NCBI RefSeq assembly: GCF_024436375.1
Contig: NZ_JAFMZM010000001.1
Span: forward strand, 248,001-312,000
Origin: Nocardioides astragali
GTDB lineage: Bacteria; Actinomycetota; Actinomycetes; Propionibacteriales; Nocardioidaceae
Direction of reading: 5' to 3'
DNA length: 64,000 nucleotides
Positions 26,415 to 35,528 of this stretch are shown here, in pieces. The position numbers were made by a program, and so were the translations under genes. A model generated the notes under the pieces. It was not told the origin of the DNA, did no database searches, and worked only from the letters and a program-made list of their open reading frames with translations. The first letter of the stretch is position 1. Every line of letters begins with the position of its first letter.

Positions 26415-27964
26415 CCACGACTCGCCTGGAAGCTCACGGCGTGGGCAAGACGTTCCGCGCCGCCACTGTGCTGCGGGACGCCTCCCTCGTCGTGCGACCG
26501 GGCGAGATCCACGCCCTCGTGGGTCAGAACGGGTGTGGGAAGTCCACGCTGATCAAGATCCTGACGGGCTACCACTCGCCCGACGCCGGGATGAGCCTTG
26601 CCGTGGACGGGCAGCAGCTCTCGCTGCCGGTCCAGTGGCAGGCCGCCCGGGCGGCGGGCGTGTCGGTGGTCCACCAGGACCTGGGCCTGCTCGACGACCT
26701 GACGGTGAGCGAGAACATTGGCATCGGCGGCTTCGTGCACAGCCTGGTCACCCGCCGCATCGACTGGAAGGCGCAGGACGAGGTCGCCCGGGCGGTCCTC
26801 GAGCGTCTCGAGCTGCCCGTGTCACCACGCGACCTCGTCGGCGACCTGCCTGCCTCGCACCGGGCCGGCGTCGCCATCGCCCGGGCGCTGCGCGACACGG
26901 TCGCCGGCGAGGGCGTGATGATCCTGGACGAGGCGACCCGAGCCCTGCCTCGCGACGAGCTCGCCAGGTTCCACGCTCTGATCCGCCGCGTCGTCGCCAC
27001 CGGCACGTCGGTGGTGATGATCAGCCACAACCTCGAAGAGGTGCTCTCGGTCAGCGACCGGGTCACTGTCCTGCGCGACGGAGACGTCGTCGGAGAGGGG
27101 TTGGAGACGGCCAGCCTCGACGAGGCGGCGCTGGCGCGGCTGATGCTCGGATCCTCGGTGGACCGGGTGATCAGGTCGGTCGCCGCCGACCCCGACGCGC
27201 AGGTCGTCGCCCGGATCGAGGCGCTCGAGCTGCCCGGCCACGAGCCGCTCACCCTGGAGATACGTCGTGGCGAGGTCATCGGCCTGACCGGTCTGCCCGG
27301 CACCGGGTTCGAGGAGGTGCCCTACCTCGTCTCGGGGGCCCGGCGCCCCTCCGACGGCACGATGGTGATCGGGGGCCGTCGCATCGACCTGCGCCGGTCC
27401 TCGGTGGCCGCTTTAATGAAGGCCGGGGTGGCGATGGTGCCCGAGCGCCGCGTGCGCGACGGGCTCGCGGTCGAGCTCAACGTCCGGGACAACCTCTCGC
27501 TGCCCAGCGTGCGGCGCAAGGGCCGGCCCTGGTTCGTGTCCCGCGGCTGGCAGCACCGGATCACCACCGACTCGATCCACCGACTGGCCATCCGTGCCCG
27601 ATCGGGCCACGACCTGGTCAAGGAGCTCAGCGGGGGCAACCAGCAGAAGGTGCTCTTCGCCAAGTGGCTGTCTGTCGAGCCCGTCCTGCTGGTGCTCCAC
27701 GAGCCGACCCAGGCCGTGGACGTCGGCGCCCGTGCTGACCTGCTCAGCACGGTCCACCGGGCTGCCGAGGAGGGGATGGGAGTGCTCCTGGTCAGCACCG
27801 AGCCCGCCGACCTCGTCGAGGCCTGCGACCGCATCTACGTCCTGCACCCCGGCCGTCCGCCGCGCGAGATGCGCACCGAAGACGCCGACGAGGTCCTCGA
27901 GGCCGTCTACTCCCAGCCCGCACCAGCCCCTACCCCCGCCGCCACCGGAGCACACCATGTCTGA
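26411..27964 (+). CDS. ABC transporter ATPase, ribose type, with two nucleotide-binding domains
   Basis: 517 residues. Domain 1 has Walker A GQNGCGKST and Walker B VMILDEATRAL, but in place of LSGGQ it reads DLPASHRAGVAIARAL. Domain 2 has a degenerate Walker A (GLPGTGFEEV), a standard ELSGGNQQKVLFAKWL signature, and LLVLHEPTQAVDVGA, where His replaces the Walker B Asp. So only one composite site (Walker A/B of domain 1 with signature of domain 2) looks complete. Start and stop overlap the neighbouring genes, giving a coupled three-gene importer. Confidence 0.9.
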   Translation: MTTTRLEAHGVGKTFRAATVLRDASLVVRPGEIHALVGQNGCGKSTLIKILTGYHSPDAGMSLAVDGQQLSLPVQWQAARAAGVSVVHQDLGLLDDLTVSENIGIGGFVHSLVTRRIDWKAQDEVARAVLERLELPVSPRDLVGDLPASHRAGVAIARALRDTVAGEGVMILDEATRALPRDELARFHALIRRVVATGTSVVMISHNLEEVLSVSDRVTVLRDGDVVGEGLETASLDEAALARLMLGSSVDRVIRSVAADPDAQVVARIEALELPGHEPLTLEIRRGEVIGLTGLPGTGFEEVPYLVSGARRPSDGTMVIGGRRIDLRRSSVAALMKAGVAMVPERRVRDGLAVELNVRDNLSLPSVRRKGRPWFVSRGWQHRITTDSIHRLAIRARSGHDLVKELSGGNQQKVLFAKWLSVEPVLLVLHEPTQAVDVGARADLLSTVHRAAEEGMGVLLVSTEPADLVEACDRIYVLHPGRPPREMRTEDADEVLEAVYSQPAPAPTPAATGAHHV

Positions 27965-28985
27965 CACCTCGACAACGGCCACGGCCCAGCCCACGACGCC
28001 GTCCCCCCAGCAGCCCCCGGCCAAGAACGGTGCACCGGTCTGGCTGCACCAGCTCGCCAGCCGCTACGCCCTCATCGCGGTCTGGGCGCTGATGGCCCTC
28101 TACTTCTACGTCCAGGTGCCCGACACCTTCGGCACGCACGGCACCTTCTCCTCCATCTTCGGGTCCCAGCAGGTGCTGGTCTTCCTCGCGATGTCGGCAC
28201 TGATCACCTTGGCCGTTGGTGAGTTCGACCTCTCGGTCGCCTCGGTGATGGGCCTGACCGCCACCACGATCCCGGTGCTGGCCGGCGTGCACGGCATGAA
28301 CATCTGGCTCGCCTGCCTCATCGGTGTGGGTGCCGCGATCCTCGCCGGCGCGGTCAACGCCTTCTTCGTCGTCGTCATGGACGTCTCGTCGTTCGTGGTG
28401 ACCCTGGGCACCGGCACCCTGCTGGCAGGCATCGCCCAAGCCATCTCGGGCACCAACATCGTCTCGGTCAACAGCCCCGCCCTCGCGAGCTTCGCGACCC
28501 AGGACGTGCTCGGCATGCCCATCTCCTTCTACTACGGCATCGCGCTGGCCCTTTTCCTGGCCTACGTCCTGGCCTGGACGCCGATCGGTCGCAGCATGGT
28601 CTTCGTCGGCTCCAACCGGGAGGTGGCCCGACTGGCCGGCATCCGGGTCCAGCGGATCCGCTTCGGTGCCTACATCGCCGGCGGCCTCCTCGCCGGGCTC
28701 GCCGGCCTCCTCCTGGTGGCCACCGTCGGTGGCTTCGACTCCGCGTCCTCGGCCAGCTACCTGCTGCCCGCCCTGGCCGCGGTGTTCCTCGGCACCGCCG
28801 TCGTGCAGCCGGGTGCGTTCAACCCGATCGGCACGATCGTCGCGATCTACTTCCTCACGACCGGCATCTTCGGACTCCAGCTCCTGGGCTACCAGGGGTG
28901 GATCCAGAACGCCTTCTACGGCGCCGGCCTGGTCGCCGCCGTCACCCTCGCCAAGGTCGTCCGCGACCGCTCGAAGAAGGGCTGA
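27957..28985 (+). CDS. ABC transporter permease, RbsC-like
   Basis: 342 residues with a Pro/Thr-rich cytoplasmic start and about nine to ten membrane segments. The family motif ITLAVGEFDLSVASVMGLT and the EAA-like loop GSNREVARLAGIRVQRIRFGAYIAGG are clear. The ATG lies 8 bases inside the ATPase gene. It forms the membrane channel for the importer encoded by the preceding two genes, and it is followed after 4 bases by the first HsaA-like oxygenase, strongly suggesting one transcript. Confidence 0.92.
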   Translation: MSDTSTTATAQPTTPSPQQPPAKNGAPVWLHQLASRYALIAVWALMALYFYVQVPDTFGTHGTFSSIFGSQQVLVFLAMSALITLAVGEFDLSVASVMGLTATTIPVLAGVHGMNIWLACLIGVGAAILAGAVNAFFVVVMDVSSFVVTLGTGTLLAGIAQAISGTNIVSVNSPALASFATQDVLGMPISFYYGIALALFLAYVLAWTPIGRSMVFVGSNREVARLAGIRVQRIRFGAYIAGGLLAGLAGLLLVATVGGFDSASSASYLLPALAAVFLGTAVVQPGAFNPIGTIVAIYFLTTGIFGLQLLGYQGWIQNAFYGAGLVAAVTLAKVVRDRSKKG

Positions 28986-28989
28986 AGCG

Positions 28990-30162
28990 ATGCACGAGAC
29001 CCGCGCCCACATCGCCGCGTCCGCGGCGGCGCTCCGGGACGAGCTCGTCCCGAGCGACGACCTGAGCCGCCTCAGCGACCGAGCCGCGGACATCCTCCGC
29101 GAGTCCGGCGGCATGCGGTTGCTCCAGGCCAAGGACCTCGGCGGCTTCGAGGAGCACCCCAACGAGTTCTTCGACTGGGTCATCCAGGTGGGCACCGAGC
29201 ACCCATCGGCCGGCTGGATCGCCGGGGTCGTGGGTGTCCACCCATGGGAGATCTCGATCATGCACCCACTCGTGCAGGAGGAGATCTTCGGCAACGACCC
29301 CGACGCGCTCACCGCCTCGCCGTACGCCCCCTTCGGTCGCGCCGTACGTGTCGACGGTGGCTTCCGGTTCTCCGGACGCTGGCCCTACTCGACGGGCACC
29401 GACCACGCCGGCTGGATCATCCTCGGCGGCATGGTCGCCGACGAGTCCGGCGTCCCCCTCAGCCCGCCCGACGTACGCCACTTCGTGCTGCCCAAGGGCG
29501 ACTGGACCATCGTCGAGGACTCCTGGGACGTCATGGGCCTGCGTGGCACCGGCAGCAAGGACGTCGTCATCGACGACGTCTTCATCCCCGACCACCGCGT
29601 CAGCGAAGCACCGAAGATGTACGACGGGAGCTACGCCCGTGAGCGTCGCCCCGGCTCGCCGCTCTACCAGATGATGTTCGGCCTGATGTTCCCCGCCGCG
29701 ATCGCCGCCGGCACCTTCGGGGTGGCCCGGCACGCCATCCGGGCCTTCGGCGACGCCATGGCGGGCAAGGTCTCGGTCACCGGCAACGCCGCCCGGACGA
29801 GTGCCATCCAGCTCGAACGGCTAGCGTGCGCCGAGGCCGACATCGAGGCGAGCGTCGCGCACTTCCGCGCGTCCATCGCCGACCTCTACGCCTTCGTCGA
29901 CGACGGTGGCGAGATCACCCTCGACCAGCGTCACCGCTTCCGCCGTGACCAGGTGCGAGCCACCGGCCGCTGCGTCGAGGCGATCGACCGGCTCTTCCTG
30001 CACTCGGGCTCAACCGCGATGGGCGACGCCCACCCGGTCTCCCGGGCATGGCGGGACCTCCACGTGGCCAGCACCCACGTCTGCAACAACAGCGAGCTGA
30101 CCTACCAGGCGTGGGGCGCTCACCGGTTCGGCGGGCCCATCCCGCCGGGCGTCGCGTTCTGA
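28990..30162 (+). CDS. HsaA-like flavin-dependent monooxygenase, oxygenase component (copy 1)
   Basis: 390 residues, acyl-CoA-dehydrogenase fold, in the size range of two-component hydroxylases such as HsaA (which hydroxylates the phenolic ring of 3-HSA). Features include HPSAGWIAGVVGVHPWE, the flavin region GRWPYSTGTDHAGWIILGG, DSWDVMGLRGTGSKDVVIDDVFIP, and a C-terminal HVASTHVCNNSELTYQAWG. It would use reduced flavin from the reductase at 32382 to add OH ortho to a phenol. The first of two adjacent paralogues; it starts 4 bases after the permease stop. Confidence 0.88.
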   Translation: MHETRAHIAASAAALRDELVPSDDLSRLSDRAADILRESGGMRLLQAKDLGGFEEHPNEFFDWVIQVGTEHPSAGWIAGVVGVHPWEISIMHPLVQEEIFGNDPDALTASPYAPFGRAVRVDGGFRFSGRWPYSTGTDHAGWIILGGMVADESGVPLSPPDVRHFVLPKGDWTIVEDSWDVMGLRGTGSKDVVIDDVFIPDHRVSEAPKMYDGSYARERRPGSPLYQMMFGLMFPAAIAAGTFGVARHAIRAFGDAMAGKVSVTGNAARTSAIQLERLACAEADIEASVAHFRASIADLYAFVDDGGEITLDQRHRFRRDQVRATGRCVEAIDRLFLHSGSTAMGDAHPVSRAWRDLHVASTHVCNNSELTYQAWGAHRFGGPIPPGVAF

Positions 30163-30209
30163 CACCCACCCGACCAGCCAACAAGCCAGAGAAGAAGGAG
30201 GAGAGCCCC

Positions 30210-31379
30210 ATGCACGAGGTTCTCGAGAACATCAGCGAGTCCGCCAAGGTCCTGGCCGACGAGGCGGTGCCGAGCGACACGCTCGGCCGACTGACCGACA
30301 CGATGGCCACCACCCTGAAGGAGACGGGCTTGGTGCGTCTGCTCCAGCCCGTCGAGCACGGTGGCTACGAAGCGCATCCCTGCGAGTTCCTCGAAGCCGT
30401 GATGAACGTCGGCGTCGCCGCTCCGTCTGCGGGCTGGGTCGCCGGGGTCGTCGGGGTCCACCCCTGGGAGCTCGCCATGATGGACCCGCGTCTGCAGGAG
30501 GAGATCTGGGGCGAGGACCCGGACACCTGGACCGCGTCGCCCTACGCGCCGTTCGGGCGAGCCACCCGCGTCGACGGCGGCTTCCTCTTCACCGGCCAGT
30601 GGCCCTACTCCACCGGCACCGACCACTCCGAGTGGGTGATCCTCGGCGGCTTCGTGCTCAACGAGGACGGCGAGATCGGCGGTCCGCCGGACATGCGCCA
30701 CTTCGTGATCCCACGCTCCGACTACGAGATCGTCGAGGACTCGTGGAACGTGATGGGCCTCCAGGGCACCGGCTCCAAGGACGTCCGCATGACCGACGTC
30801 TTCGTCCCCGACCACCGTGTCGTCGAGGCCATGAAGATGGTCGAGGGCGTCTACGAGGACCGCCAGGCCGGCAAGCCGCTGTACGGCGTCAAGTTCCCGA
30901 TCATGTTCTCCGCGGCCATCGCCGCCGGTACCCAGGGCATCGCCCAGGGCGCGCTCGCGGTCTACCACGACTACATGACCACCCGCGTGTCGGTCGCCGG
31001 CAACGTCGCCAAGAACGACGCCGCTCACCTCGTCGTCTATGGCGAGACAGCCGCCGACGTCGCCGCCAGCCGGTCCCACCTCCTCAACTCGATGAGCGAG
31101 CTTTTCGACCACGTGTCCCGGGGCGGTGAAGTGACCTACGACCAGCGGCTCGTCTTCCGGCGCGACCAGGTCCGCGCCTCACGCCGGGCCGCGGACGCCA
31201 TCGACCGGATCTACAAGATCAGCGGCGCAAGCGGCATCCGCACCGACTTCCCCAACGAGCGCTACTGGCGCGACCTCCAGGTTGGCCTGAGCCACGTGTG
31301 CAACGTCGCCGAGAACATCTACGCCGCCTGGGGTGCCCACGACCTCGGTGGCGAAGCCGCCCCTGCCCTCTACGTCTGA
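30210..31379 (+). CDS. HsaA-like flavin-dependent monooxygenase, oxygenase component (copy 2)
   Basis: 389 residues, clearly paralogous along its length to the preceding gene (APSAGWVAGVVGVHPWEL, GQWPYSTGTDHSEWVILGG, DSWNVMGLQGTGSKDVRMTDVFVP). A strong AAGAAGGAGGAGAG site precedes the ATG. Differences concentrate in the segments flanking the putative substrate pocket and the C-terminus. The pair may form a mixed oligomer or act on two successive substrates. It is followed after 24 bases by the extradiol dioxygenase gene, which would take the catechol product. Confidence 0.88.
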   Translation: MHEVLENISESAKVLADEAVPSDTLGRLTDTMATTLKETGLVRLLQPVEHGGYEAHPCEFLEAVMNVGVAAPSAGWVAGVVGVHPWELAMMDPRLQEEIWGEDPDTWTASPYAPFGRATRVDGGFLFTGQWPYSTGTDHSEWVILGGFVLNEDGEIGGPPDMRHFVIPRSDYEIVEDSWNVMGLQGTGSKDVRMTDVFVPDHRVVEAMKMVEGVYEDRQAGKPLYGVKFPIMFSAAIAAGTQGIAQGALAVYHDYMTTRVSVAGNVAKNDAAHLVVYGETAADVAASRSHLLNSMSELFDHVSRGGEVTYDQRLVFRRDQVRASRRAADAIDRIYKISGASGIRTDFPNERYWRDLQVGLSHVCNVAENIYAAWGAHDLGGEAAPALYV

Positions 31380-31403
31380 CCCCCACCACCGAAGGAGATT
31401 GCC

Positions 31404-32309
31404 ATGATCAAGTCACTGGCCTACGTGGGAGTGAACTCCCCCCGAGCCGAGGAATGGCGCCGCTTCGGCACCGGTTTCCTCGGCGGCGAGCTCGCCCCCG
31501 ACGGCCCCAACGGCGCCGTACGAGTGCGCGTTGACGACGCCGCCTGGCGCCTCGAGATCCGTCCCGCCGAGCAGGACTCGGTCGCCTTCTTCGGCTGGCA
31601 GGTGGACCACGAGGAGGACCTCGACGTCGTCGTCAGCATGCTTTCGGTCGCGGGCGTCACTGCGGAGCGCGGGTCGAGGGAGCTCGCGGACGAGCGCAAC
31701 GTCGACCGCATCATCACGTTCACCGACCCGTGGGGCTTCCCCCACGAGGTGATCTGGGGCCAGCACCTCTACCCCTCGACGTTCCGCCCCGGCCGAGCCA
31801 GCTCGGGCTTCGTCACCGGCGACCAGGGGCTGGGACACATCCTGCTGCTGATGCCCGACATCGAGGCCGGCCACGAGTTCTTCTCCGGCGTCCTCGGCTT
31901 CGAGCTCTCCGACAAGATCATCGTGCCGGGGGCGCTGAACTCGCGGTTCTACCACGTCAACAAGCGCCACCACACGCTCGCGCTGGGCCAGTGCCCGCCC
32001 GGCGTGGCCGGCTTCAACCACCTGATGCTGCAGGTCAAGGACATCGACGACGTGGGCATCGCCTATGACATGCTGGACGAGTACGACGTCCCGCTGACGC
32101 TGTCGCTGGGGCGCCACACCAACGACAAGACGTTCAGCTTCTATGCCGCGACGCCGTCGCTGTTCAACGTCGAGGTCGGCTACGACGGCATCGAGGTGGA
32201 CGGCGCCTGGGTCCCGCAGGTCTACAACCAGACCGCCATTTGGGGCCACAAGCTCGACCCCGAGGCCAAGAACCGGCCGCCGGGCATCATGCACCCGCTG
32301 GCCGACTGA
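31404..32309 (+). CDS. Extradiol ring-cleavage dioxygenase (BphC/HsaC-like)
   Basis: 301 residues, two-domain type I extradiol dioxygenase length. The iron ligands are visible in the second domain: His in GLGHILLLMP (about residue 145), His in FNHLMLQV (about 206) and Glu in FNVEVGYDG (about 257). AGGAGATTGCC lies before the ATG. It opens a catechol next to its hydroxyl groups to give the yellow substrate of the C-C hydrolase at 20547. It is the last gene of the importer-oxygenase operon; a terminator follows. Confidence 0.93.
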   Translation: MIKSLAYVGVNSPRAEEWRRFGTGFLGGELAPDGPNGAVRVRVDDAAWRLEIRPAEQDSVAFFGWQVDHEEDLDVVVSMLSVAGVTAERGSRELADERNVDRIITFTDPWGFPHEVIWGQHLYPSTFRPGRASSGFVTGDQGLGHILLLMPDIEAGHEFFSGVLGFELSDKIIVPGALNSRFYHVNKRHHTLALGQCPPGVAGFNHLMLQVKDIDDVGIAYDMLDEYDVPLTLSLGRHTNDKTFSFYAATPSLFNVEVGYDGIEVDGAWVPQVYNQTAIWGHKLDPEAKNRPPGIMHPLAD

Positions 32310-32322
32310 CGGCTGACGAGAA

Positions 32323-32350
32323 CCGCCCCGGAGGATCTCCTCCGGGGCGG
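32323..32350. terminator. Hairpin terminator after the dioxygenase gene
   Basis: Perfect complementary arms CCGCCCCGGAGGA (32323-32335) and 32338-32350, nearly without loop, followed by ATTCTGTGTG. It lies between the plus-strand dioxygenase gene and the convergent reductase gene, and could serve both. Confidence 0.8.
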
Positions 32351-32381
32351 ATTCTGTGTGTGGGCAAAGCTCGCATCAGGC

Positions 32382-33632
32382 TCACATCGGGAAGTCGGCG
32401 TCGTACCAGGCCCGGTAGTCGCGCAGAGCGTCCCGGCCTCCCGCAGAAAGCTGTCGCTCGACTGCCCGAGCCGACTGCTGGACCGTCGCGATCCACGCCT
32501 CGACCTGGGCCCCAGTCGCCTCCTCGGGAAGCTGCGTGACGCGCAGGACCATCGAGATGTCCCCCTCGGGGTTGCGCACCGGCACGACGATGCCGCCGAC
32601 CCGGTAGTCCTCGGTGGGCACCAGGTCCCGGTCTTGGAAGAAGCACGCCGTGTTGGCCAGCAGGCTGCGGAACTCACGCTCACGAGCGGGAGTGAGCTCG
32701 CCGGTGCCGTACTCGCGAAGGGCGGCGCCGAGCTGTTCGTACTCCACCGGACCGTCGCCACCGAGGAACGAGATGCCTGCGCCACGCCTCTCGACCGAGG
32801 CCAGACGCGTGCGGTACTGCTCGACCAGCTCGGGGTCCTTCGGGTTGACCTTGGAGAGCCAGTGCTCGACGACCTCGGGGGCCGCGCCGGCGACGTACGC
32901 CTCACCGATTGGCGGGATGAGCGGGATCCGCTGTCCGAGCGCCTCGACCATCTCCGCCGTGCCGCCGTAGGCGCTGAAGGCGGTGGTGAGCTCGTCCGGG
33001 CCGACCCCGACGAGCACCGCCGCCTCGCACCTCAGTCGCCGCGCCAGGCGCTCGACCTCGTGGCGGGCAGTGTCGGTCAGCCGCAGGGCCGCGATCAGGT
33101 CGGCATCGCCACGGGCGGCCATGCCGGCCGGTGAGAACCCGCCGTAGCCACCCTGGAAGAACAGCAGGGGAGTGACCGGCCGGGCGACCTCCAGGCCCTG
33201 CACGCGGCACAGCACGATGTAGTGGTCCCCGGCCTCGATCTCCTGCTCGGGCGTGCAGTGCACCTGCGCCACGGCGTCGTCAAGAACGGGCGCGCCGATG
33301 TCGGAGCGGTGCCACGCGACACCTGCGAACTTGTCGTCACCCGGCGTGGCCATGGTCCGGCAGAGGTCCTGCTGGTCGTGGGCCAGCACGTTGATGCAGT
33401 ACGCCGTCGCGCCGGCGAGGCGGGCGTAGGTGCCCGACCCGGTGGTCGGCATGAACGCCACCAGGGGCGGGTCGAGGGACACGGCGGTGAAGGTGCCGAC
33501 GACCATGCCGATCGGTTCGTCCTCGACCAGGGCCGTCACCACGGTGACGCCGGTGGGGTAGTGGCCGAGCACCTCGCGGTAGAGCGCGGGATCGATCTCG
33601 GGAGCGGCGGTGAGCGCGGTCGGACTGGTCAT
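32382..33632 (-). CDS. Flavin reductase fused to an IclR-like ligand-binding domain
   Basis: 416 residues. Residues 1-165 are a flavin reductase domain (HYPTGVTVVTALVEDEPIGMVVGTFTAVSLDPPLVAF, then AYCINVLAHDQQDLCRTMA) like HsaB, which supplies reduced flavin to HsaA-type oxygenases. Residues from about 185 to 395 resemble the effector domain of IclR regulators without its DNA-binding part: AAVLVGVG, RIPLIPPIGEAYVAG, LVEQYRTRLASVERRG, YRVGGIVVPVRNPEGDISMVLRV and a final amphipathic helix. The fusion suggests that binding of the aromatic substrate controls flavin reduction, as reported for a C-terminal regulatory domain in the reductase of 4-hydroxyphenylacetate hydroxylase of Acinetobacter. 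Confidence 0.78.
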   Translation of the reverse strand: MTSPTALTAAPEIDPALYREVLGHYPTGVTVVTALVEDEPIGMVVGTFTAVSLDPPLVAFMPTTGSGTYARLAGATAYCINVLAHDQQDLCRTMATPGDDKFAGVAWHRSDIGAPVLDDAVAQVHCTPEQEIEAGDHYIVLCRVQGLEVARPVTPLLFFQGGYGGFSPAGMAARGDADLIAALRLTDTARHEVERLARRLRCEAAVLVGVGPDELTTAFSAYGGTAEMVEALGQRIPLIPPIGEAYVAGAAPEVVEHWLSKVNPKDPELVEQYRTRLASVERRGAGISFLGGDGPVEYEQLGAALREYGTGELTPAREREFRSLLANTACFFQDRDLVPTEDYRVGGIVVPVRNPEGDISMVLRVTQLPEEATGAQVEAWIATVQQSARAVERQLSAGGRDALRDYRAWYDADFPM

Positions 33633-33762
33633 GACTCGATGATGCGCTGTGCCGGACCGCCCGGGAACCGATGTGTTCCGGTCACCGGGAAGCCGGGTGA
33701 TCGTGCCACCGTGCGGCACCGGCCGCTGTGCTGCCAAGGCGCTGCTCGGAGAGGGTGTCGCC
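33633..33762. promoter_or_regulatory. Divergent promoter region, reductase / hydratase operon
   Basis: The 130-base gap contains GTGCC (33703-33707) and GGCAC (33715-33719) as an inverted pair in the word GTGCCACCGTGCGGCAC, and a near-palindrome TTCCGGTCACCGGGAA around 33676-33691. The first words also occur at 20420 and 20462 in the other divergent promoter of the island, suggesting a shared regulator. Confidence 0.5.
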
Positions 33763-34587
33763 ATGACCTCCACCAAGACGGTTCCTGCCCGGGCCTTGGC
33801 CGAGGCGGCCGCCCGTCTCCGTGCCGCGCAGGAGACCGGCACGCCCTGTGCCCCCGTGCGTGATCTGATCGGCGACGACACGACGGCGGCGTACGCCGTG
33901 CAGCGGGCCGCCATCGCGCGCCGCGTCGAGGCCGGCGCCACGATCGTCGGCCGCAAGGTCGGCCTGACCTCCCCGGCCGTGCAGGCCCAGATCGGCGTCG
34001 ACCAGCCTGACTTCGGCGTGCTCCTGGACGACATGGGGCACCCTGACGCCGCGACAGTCCTCACGCACGGGCTGCTCCAGCCGAAGATCGAGGCCGAGGT
34101 CGCGTTCGTGCTCGGCGCCGACCTGGCCGAGGGCGAACTCGACGAAGCGCAGGTGCGATCGGCTGTGTCGCAGGTCGTGCCCGCCCTCGAGATCGTCGAC
34201 AGCCGAATCGCCGGCTGGGACATCACCTTTGCCGACACCGTCGCCGACAACGGATCGAGCGCCCGCTACGTGCTGGGTACGGCGTCGAAGACCCTCGACG
34301 AGGTCGAGCCGGTTGACGTCGAGATGAGCATGACCCGCAACGGCGCGGTCGTCTCGATCGGCAACGGCGCCGCCTGCCTCGGCGACCCGCTCAACGCGCT
34401 GGCCTGGCTGGCGCGCACCGCTCGTGATCTCGGCGAGCCGCTCCGAGCCGGGCAGGTCATCCTCTCCGGCGCCCTCGGCCCAATGGTCGCCGTCACCGCC
34501 GGCGACACGTTCGCGGCCGAGATCACCGGACTTGGCTCGGTGTCCGTCTCCTTCGCCCCCACCTCCGACGTAAGGACCCCCGCATGA
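33763..34587 (+). CDS. 2-keto-4-pentenoate hydratase-like (BphH/HsaE family)
   Basis: 274 residues from the ATG at 33763, with GGAGAGGG about 8 bases before. Features of the hydratase/decarboxylase family are [38 protein letters not shown] (metal-binding Glu residues) and [31 protein letters not shown]. It adds water to the 2-hydroxydienoate released by the C-C hydrolase to give a 4-hydroxy-2-oxoacid. The stop overlaps the next ATG as ATGA. First gene of the three-gene lower-pathway operon. Confidence 0.92.
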   Translation: MTSTKTVPARALAEAAARLRAAQETGTPCAPVRDLIGDDTTAAYAVQRAAIARRVEAGATIVGRKVGLTSPAVQAQIGVDQPDFGVLLDDMGHPDAATVLTHGLLQPKIEAEVAFVLGADLAEGELDEAQVRSAVSQVVPALEIVDSRIAGWDITFADTVADNGSSARYVLGTASKTLDEVEPVDVEMSMTRNGAVVSIGNGAACLGDPLNALAWLARTARDLGEPLRAGQVILSGALGPMVAVTAGDTFAAEITGLGSVSVSFAPTSDVRTPA

Positions 34588-35528
34588 AGACCAAGGTGGC
34601 CGTCATCGGCTCCGGCAACATCGGCACCGACCTGATGATCAAGGTCCTTCGCCTCTCCGAGACCCTGGAGATGGGCGCGATGGTCGGCATCGACCCCGAG
34701 TCCGACGGACTCGCCCGAGCCGCCCGCCTCGGCGTGCCGACCACCCACGACGGAGTCGACGGACTCATCGCGATGGACGGCTTCGACGACATCGCCATCG
34801 TCTTCGACGCCACCTCGGCCAAGGCCCACGAGGCCAACGCCCGCAAGCTGGCTCCGTACGGCGTCGTGATGGTCGACCTCACCCCGGCCGCGATCGGTCC
34901 CTTCGTGGTGCCGGCGGTCAACCTCGACGACCACGAGGGTGCGAGCAACGTCAACATGGTCACCTGCGGCGGCCAGGCCACCATCCCCGTGGTGGCGGCG
35001 ATCTCCCGGGTCACCGCGGTGCCGTACGCCGAGATCGTGGCGTCCATCGCCTCAAGGTCGGCTGGGCCTGGGACCCGTGCCAACATCGACGAGTTCACCG
35101 AGACCACCTCGAAGGCGATCGAGGACGTCGGGAGAGCGACCCGCGGCAAGGCTGTCATCATCCTCAACCCGGCCGAGCCGCCGCTGATCATGCGCGACAC
35201 CGTGTTCGCCCTGATCGGCGATGCCGACGACGCCACCCACGACCGCATCCGCGCCTCCGTCGAGGAGATGGTCGCCGCGGTGGCGGCATACGTCCCGGGC
35301 TACCGGCTCAAGCAGTCTGTGCAGATCACGCCCGTGCCCGAGGACCAGCCCGTCCACACGCTGGCCGGCGACGCACCGGTCACGCACCAGGTGTCGGTGT
35401 TCCTCGAGGTCGAGGGCGCCGCCCACTACCTCCCGGCCTACGCCGGCAACCTCGACATCATGACCTCGGCCGCCCTGCGGACCGCCGAGCGTCTCGCCAC
35501 CACGACTCCTCGAGAGGCCCTCGTATGA
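34584..35528 (+). CDS. Acetaldehyde dehydrogenase (acylating), MhpF/BphJ/HsaG-like
   Basis: 314 residues. NAD-binding motif [17 protein letters not shown] at the N-terminus and catalytic Cys in [12 protein letters not shown] (about residue 128) are both present. The enzyme forms a tight complex with the downstream aldolase and oxidises the channelled aldehyde to acyl-CoA with NAD+ and CoA. It overlaps both neighbours by 4 bases, matching the usual co-expression of this pair. Confidence 0.95.
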   Translation: MKTKVAVIGSGNIGTDLMIKVLRLSETLEMGAMVGIDPESDGLARAARLGVPTTHDGVDGLIAMDGFDDIAIVFDATSAKAHEANARKLAPYGVVMVDLTPAAIGPFVVPAVNLDDHEGASNVNMVTCGGQATIPVVAAISRVTAVPYAEIVASIASRSAGPGTRANIDEFTETTSKAIEDVGRATRGKAVIILNPAEPPLIMRDTVFALIGDADDATHDRIRASVEEMVAAVAAYVPGYRLKQSVQITPVPEDQPVHTLAGDAPVTHQVSVFLEVEGAAHYLPAYAGNLDIMTSAALRTAERLATTTPREALV

